From the NCBI GenBank assembly GCA_900546635.1, contig URDS01000027.1, positions 1 through 24,899 of the forward strand: a DNA stretch of 24,899 bases, in the 5' to 3' direction. This document shows, in pieces, positions 21,568 through 24,899 of this stretch. The DNA is from an uncultured Eubacteriales bacterium. GTDB lineage: Bacteria > Bacillota > Clostridia > Oscillospirales > CAG-272. The position numbers and the translations under genes were made by a program. The notes beneath the pieces were generated by a model, which was not told where the DNA came from, did not search any database, and worked only from the letters and a program-made list of their open reading frames with translations. Each line of letters opens with the position of its first letter. Position 1 is the first letter of the stretch.

Positions 21568-21777
21568 CGTATCTTCTATCACATCATGCAGATGAATAAC
21601 ATCGAGTTCTAATTCATTGCACAGCCCAACGAAATCTTCTGCTTCTGCTCTATTCAAAAAAACATTTGACACATATTCAATCAATTTCGATTGACATACA
21701 ACCAAAATGCCGTACGCTGTATAGGAACCGGTCAGCGGATGGTAGATTTTTTCTTCTTGTGTCTGATATGTAAACAT
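21550..21777 (-). CDS. Small hypothetical protein, DUF6514-like
   Basis: This is a 75-residue soluble protein, beginning MFTYQTQEEKIYHPLTGSYTAYGILV and continuing with FLNRAEAEDFVGLCNELELDVIHLHDVIED. The pattern (an early Tyr-Thr-Ala-Tyr-Gly-Ile strand and a late helix with an Asn-Glu-Leu-Glu-Leu-x-x-x-His-Leu-x-Asp-Val-Ile-Glu-Asp segment) recalls short Clostridia proteins grouped as DUF6514. AGGAG lies about 8 nt before the ATG. It is A+T-richer than the genes to its left and divergent from the LytTR regulator. No function is known. Confidence 0.7.
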   Translation of the reverse strand: MFTYQTQEEKIYHPLTGSYTAYGILVVCQSKLIEYVSNVFLNRAEAEDFVGLCNELELDVIHLHDVIEDTIRQKI

Positions 21778-21962
21778 TTAAAATCTCCTGTTTTTCAAAT
21801 TATTACAGGTATAGTATATCAGCAAAACCGTTCACAAATCGCTCACATTGAAAACAGCAAAAAATTTTGTGAAATTCGCATTTTTTTATCTAATTCTACA
21901 AAATCACAAAATACAAATCTGTTGCTTTTATGTGTTTTGTCATCATTTTTTACAAGATTATA

Positions 21963-21991
21963 TTGTATAGTTTTCTATCCTTTATTATAAT
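21963..21991 (+). promoter_or_regulatory. Probable promoter of the LytTR response regulator
   Basis: TTGTAT (21963-21968), a 17-nt spacer and TATAAT (21986-21991) lie 36 nt before the ATG. The whole 21778-22027 gap is strongly A+T-rich. Confidence 0.6.
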
Positions 21992-22027
21992 TGTATCGAA
22001 TCACAGTTGATTTTAACGGAGAGAGAA

Positions 22028-22741
22028 ATGTATATAGCTGTATGTGATGACAATTCAATAGATCGGGAAATCATCATTATGCTGCTACGAGAGTACGCTC
22101 TTGAAAAGTCAATGCACCTTGACATAGCAGAATATGATTCCGGCATCAATTTAATTTATGATATTCAGGACGGACGAACTTTTGATGTTCTTTTCTTAGA
22201 CATCTATATGGAGAATATTCTCGGTATTGATGTTGCACATAAACTGCGAAAAGAAATCCACTATGAGGGAAATATTGTATTTTTGACAGCAACTTCCAAA
22301 TTCGCGGTAGACAGTTATGAAGTTGACGCTTCCGGATATTTGGTAAAACCCATTCACTATGAAAAAATATCTGCGGTTATGGATAAAATCTGTCAATTTT
22401 ATAAATCCCAAACCTATTCGGTTCGCCGACATTCCAACATCGTACATATTCCGATTGATGAAATTCTGTATTTGGACAGCGACAACAATAAATGTATTCT
22501 TCACCAGAAAGACGGCAACTGCCACACAATCTATAAAAAGCTGGATGAAATCCAGGAAGAACTGCCTCCCTATTTTTTACGGTGCCATCAAAGCTATCTG
22601 GTAAACATGAACTATATTAAACGCGCCGACAAGGAATTTGAACTGGTTACCGGTGACATTATCAGTATCCGTCAACGGGATTTGAAACGCATCCGCTCCG
22701 CTTATCTGGATTATCTGACCGGTCAGGGAAAATCGATCTGA
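22028..22741 (+). CDS. LytTR-family response regulator
   Basis: This is a 237-residue protein from ATG 22028 (MYIAVCDDN). The purine-rich site CGGAGAGAG directly precedes it. The receiver domain (1-118) has the acidic pair in CDDN, the phospho-acceptor Asp in VLFLDIYM (about residue 59), and the Lys of YLVKPI. The LytTR DNA-binding domain (about 135-235) includes IPIDEILYLDSDNNKCILH and FLRCHQSYLVNMNYIK, its standard landmarks. Such AgrA/VirR-type regulators control virulence, bacteriocin or quorum-sensing genes after phosphorylation by a partner histidine kinase. No kinase or peptide gene is present in the window, so it is an orphan here, although the real neighbour may have been lost at the contig join just downstream. 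Its composition is A+T-richer than the genes before 21300. Confidence 0.93.
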   Translation: MYIAVCDDNSIDREIIIMLLREYALEKSMHLDIAEYDSGINLIYDIQDGRTFDVLFLDIYMENILGIDVAHKLRKEIHYEGNIVFLTATSKFAVDSYEVDASGYLVKPIHYEKISAVMDKICQFYKSQTYSVRRHSNIVHIPIDEILYLDSDNNKCILHQKDGNCHTIYKKLDEIQEELPPYFLRCHQSYLVNMNYIKRADKEFELVTGDIISIRQRDLKRIRSAYLDYLTGQGKSI

Positions 22742-22794
22742 TGTTTTCCGTAAGGTCACGGATACCATATGCAAAATTTGCTTTTGAAAAAGTC

Positions 22795-22829
22795 AAAGTC
22801 CGGTTGAGAATTTTTCTCAACCGGACTTT
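22795..22829. terminator. Terminator after the response regulator
   Basis: AAAGTCCGGTTGAGAA (22795-22810) and TTCTCAACCGGACTTT (22814-22829) form a perfect 16-bp stem with a TTT loop. It is the last clearly bacterial signal before the join. Confidence 0.8.
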
Positions 22830-23053
22830 AATCGTTTTCGCATGACGAAAATCTTGACCTCTTTTTTGACAACTTTATCGCCCGATAATGGGCGTTCTGC
22901 AATTGTATTTTTTCAAAAGCCCTTGCAAATACCAGTGATTACAGGGATACCGAAGGGCGAAGAGAAGGAAGATTCTCTCGGCGCTCCGCGCCTCGCACCT
23001 CCAAAACATAGTCGAAAATCGCGTGCTCCCGCACGCATTTTCTCCTTGTTTTG
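22830..23053. other. Non-coding stretch containing the bacterial/eukaryotic join
   Basis: No convincing gene is present. Small G+C hairpins occur: CGCCC-GATAAT-GGGCG (about 22880), GGCGC-TCC-GCGCC (about 22980) and GCGTGC-TCCC-GCACGC (about 23024). Their look matches dispersed intergenic repeats of clostridial genomes rather than exons. The minus-strand frame here (about 60 codons) carries no recognisable domain. The condensin reading frame reaches an in-frame TGA at 23054, so the join is most likely close to 23050-23060. Confidence 0.5.
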
Positions 23054-24867
23054 TCACTCGCTTTTGCCCGCTTCCTCCGCCACCGGCGCATTCATCAGGC
23101 CTTCGATTTCCTTCAGCTTCGCTTCGTAGGGAGCCTGCTGCAGATTGGCTTCGTACGGATTGTTCTCCATCAGCACAATCAAAAGCTAGTCCGTAGCGGA
23201 AACACGCGGCAACTTACACCGATCGCGTTCTTTCGCACCAGCACCGCCTTGTCTTTCAGTCGCTCCACGCAGGATTCGGTGAGTCCCACAAACAGCGACA
23301 GCGGAATGAAGCCCTTCTCGCAGAGTGTGCTCAGCGTTCGAAGCGACGCCGCGCGAACGAACGCGTTGCTGTCTTGTGTGTGGCTTTGCAGCAGCGAAAT
23401 CACCTGCGTGGCTCCTTTTAGATCCATCGGCTTTTCTTCGGCTTCTCTCGGCTCCGACGATTCGCCCTCCTTTCCTTTCTCTTCTTCCCGCGCGATTTCC
23501 GCCATCGATTGTCTCCGCACCAAAATCGACGCGCGCTTCGCCACCACATTGGCGTACTGAGCCTTGCTCTCCACCTTCCCGCTCGCCTCCTCCTTTTTCC
23601 CGCTCGTTTTCTCGACGAGCAGTCCCAGCGACTGCACGACGGCCAACCGCAGTGTGTACGGCTCTCCGTCCAGCAGCGAAAGCAGCAGTGGCAGGCTTCG
23701 CAGCACCGCGAACGGAACTTGTTCCGCGCAGATCGTCTACAGAAAAGAGTTTAGCATCGCGAATACGATGAAATGGGAGAGGTTTCGAATCGCCGTAAGG
23801 GAGGCAGCGGAGCTGGACGGCTCGCTGATGTTGCGCCGCGCGACTTCTTTGATGAGCTCGCTCACGAACTCGCTGTGGTGATTCATGCGGTCGTAGAGAA
23901 TCCCGGCCAGTCTGGCTCCGATAGCCGCCATAGGCTCCAGCGAGGCGATCATCTCGATGAGCTGCGAGTCCACGATGGGGAGAACGCTGCTGCGAATCAG
24001 AGAGGAAGAGAAGAAGGGACGGGAAGGAAGCCAACAGCGAAGCCAGCGTGGTCAGCACGATCTCGATTAGACGAGGGTTTTCTGAGGTCGATGGGCGCTC
24101 GAGAAGCGAAAGGCAGGGAGAACAGCTGGAGAAACATCTATGCGGATGAGGCAGGGAGGAAGACAAGAGTACCTCATCGGGAACTCCGAGGGAGAAGAAG
24201 CTCCGAAGCTTTCCCCGAATGGTGAACAAGAGGATTTCGATCGCGTCGTACAGGTACTCTCCCCAGTGAAGATCATTCGTGAGCAGTCGCTTTTTCTTCT
24301 GCCATCAAGCAAACTCAACGCCACTACCTTTCTGCCATTCTCACGCACCACTTGGTTCTTGTCTAACAGAGAATTGATGACAGCATCTATCTTTGGAATC
24401 AAAATTGATATAAAGTAGCAATATCTAGTGTCAAGACGGGTAGATAACGTACATATAAAGAGCATTTCGGTAGTTAGATAGGGTTTCAGCGTTTGATTGC
24501 TTGTTCACCGTATTCACGATGAAACCTCTCCCTCCTCGAAGTACAATTTGCACAAACTTCGCTTTTACGCCATCTTCCAACTGTTCAAAGTATCTACGTT
24601 CAAAAAGAGAGAACGACCTCCCACTTTGTAAAGGAATATAAGATATCAAAGTTTTCTTGCTCAGAAATCAATTCGTAGCAATGCGACTCCACAACCTCAT
24701 TCGACAAATCTACAAATTTACAAAACGATTTACTATCGACTCTCAAGAAGTTTGGTGCAATTGCTACTGTCATAGCTTTCCAAATCCAAAACATTGCCCA
24801 CAGCGAAAGAATTCTCGTCCTCCTTTTCATAGTCAGTCAAGTCCTGATAAAGACGGAATTCTTTCAT
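23054..24867 (-). CDS. Eukaryotic condensin subunit 1 (CAP-D2/Cnd1), N-terminal part, nine exons
   Basis: Joining nine exons gives about 521 residues: 24867-24741, 24709-24625, 24593-24453, 24424-24328, 24298-24173, 24137-24021, 23989-23767, 23736-23218 and 23185-23054. The eight introns are 31, 31, 28, 29, 35, 31, 30 and 32 nt. All are GT...AG, and phases match except in exon 6, which needs one base fewer. The product matches condensin subunit 1: start MKEFRLYQDL, then FDILYSFTKYFEQLEDGVK, RNALYIYCYFISIL, LSLLERPSTS, LSLLDGEPYTLR, NAFVRAASLRTLSTLCE and ERLKDKAVLVRKNAIG|LLIVLMENNPY, with | marking the last splice. CAP-D2 is a HEAT-repeat subunit of the complex that compacts chromosomes. Full length is about 1,300-1,400 residues, so only the N-terminal third is here. 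The in-frame TGA at 23054 is probably the join or an unread intron. Intron size suggests Blastocystis. Confidence 0.88.
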
Positions 24868-24899
24868 TTTGAAATTGGATTCGGAGTTTAAATATGACA

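Noticed and set aside
21829..21850. Two adjacent 11-nt direct repeats, CGTTCACAAAT and CGCTCACATTG, as a LytTR operator
   Set aside because: Only 7 of 11 positions agree, and the spacing does not match the usual ~21-nt spaced LytTR sites.
22875..23057. A 60-codon minus-strand frame next to the join
   Set aside because: It has no domain and an odd Arg/Cys/Trp-rich composition; it overlaps small hairpins and looks like translated repeat DNA.
23186..24229. A single 347-codon minus-strand frame
   Set aside because: It reads through introns and leaves the condensin frame within exon 7, becoming low-complexity Arg/Gly/Glu sequence. The spliced model explains the region better.

Overview
The first ~22.8 kb come from a spore-forming member of the Clostridia (Firmicutes), probably a moderately G+C-rich Oscillospiraceae-type gut bacterium. 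The evidence is a clear spoIVA, a SpoIIQ-type M23 protein with a forespore-type (sigma-F/G) promoter, strong GGAGG ribosome binding sites, TTGACA-17-TATAAT promoters, and families typical of gut clostridia (DUF2975/XRE/DUF4173 membrane cassette, copper-amine-oxidase-N and Listeria-Bacteroides surface repeats, membrane-anchored MurF-like ligase beside Ddl). The genus cannot be named from the sequence. There are no rRNA or tRNA genes, CRISPR arrays or transposases.

Layout: 46-1317 (-) zinc-ribbon membrane protein, divergent from spoIIQ (1602-2351, +). 2352-2798 is a dense block of hairpins and repeats. 2799-6053 (-) holds two tandem secreted paralogues that share a ~200-residue beta-helix-like N-terminus but carry different C-termini: an esterase with stalk repeats, and Cys-pair repeats with a Listeria-Bacteroides repeat. 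6440-9992 (+) is a compact operon of alpha/beta hydrolase, membrane MurF-like ligase and Ddl. 10309-10968 (-) is a membrane protein. 11137-13376 (+) is DUF2975, a small XRE regulator and a DUF4173 membrane protein. 13562-16497 (+) is a large FAD oxidoreductase and a small flavin reductase. 16578-16985 (+) is a small lipoprotein. 17087-18655 (-) is a YtcJ-like amidohydrolase, divergent from a YczE-like membrane protein (18879-19562). spoIVA lies at 19719-21197 behind a sigma-E-like promoter. An A+T-richer segment (21538-22830) carries a 75-residue hypothetical protein and an orphan LytTR response regulator.

A ~120-bp structured repeat occurs as four near-complete copies and one internally deleted copy. 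Every copy lies in a convergent 3'-to-3' junction next to terminator-like hairpins. One stem shows a paired compensatory base change.

The last ~1.85 kb (23054-24867, -) is not bacterial. Joining nine exons separated by eight GT...AG introns of only 28-35 nt gives the first ~520 residues of eukaryotic condensin subunit 1 (CAP-D2/Cnd1). Such tiny introns in a gut sample point to Blastocystis or a similar protist, so the contig is most probably a bacterium/eukaryote assembly chimera with the join between about 22830 and 23056.
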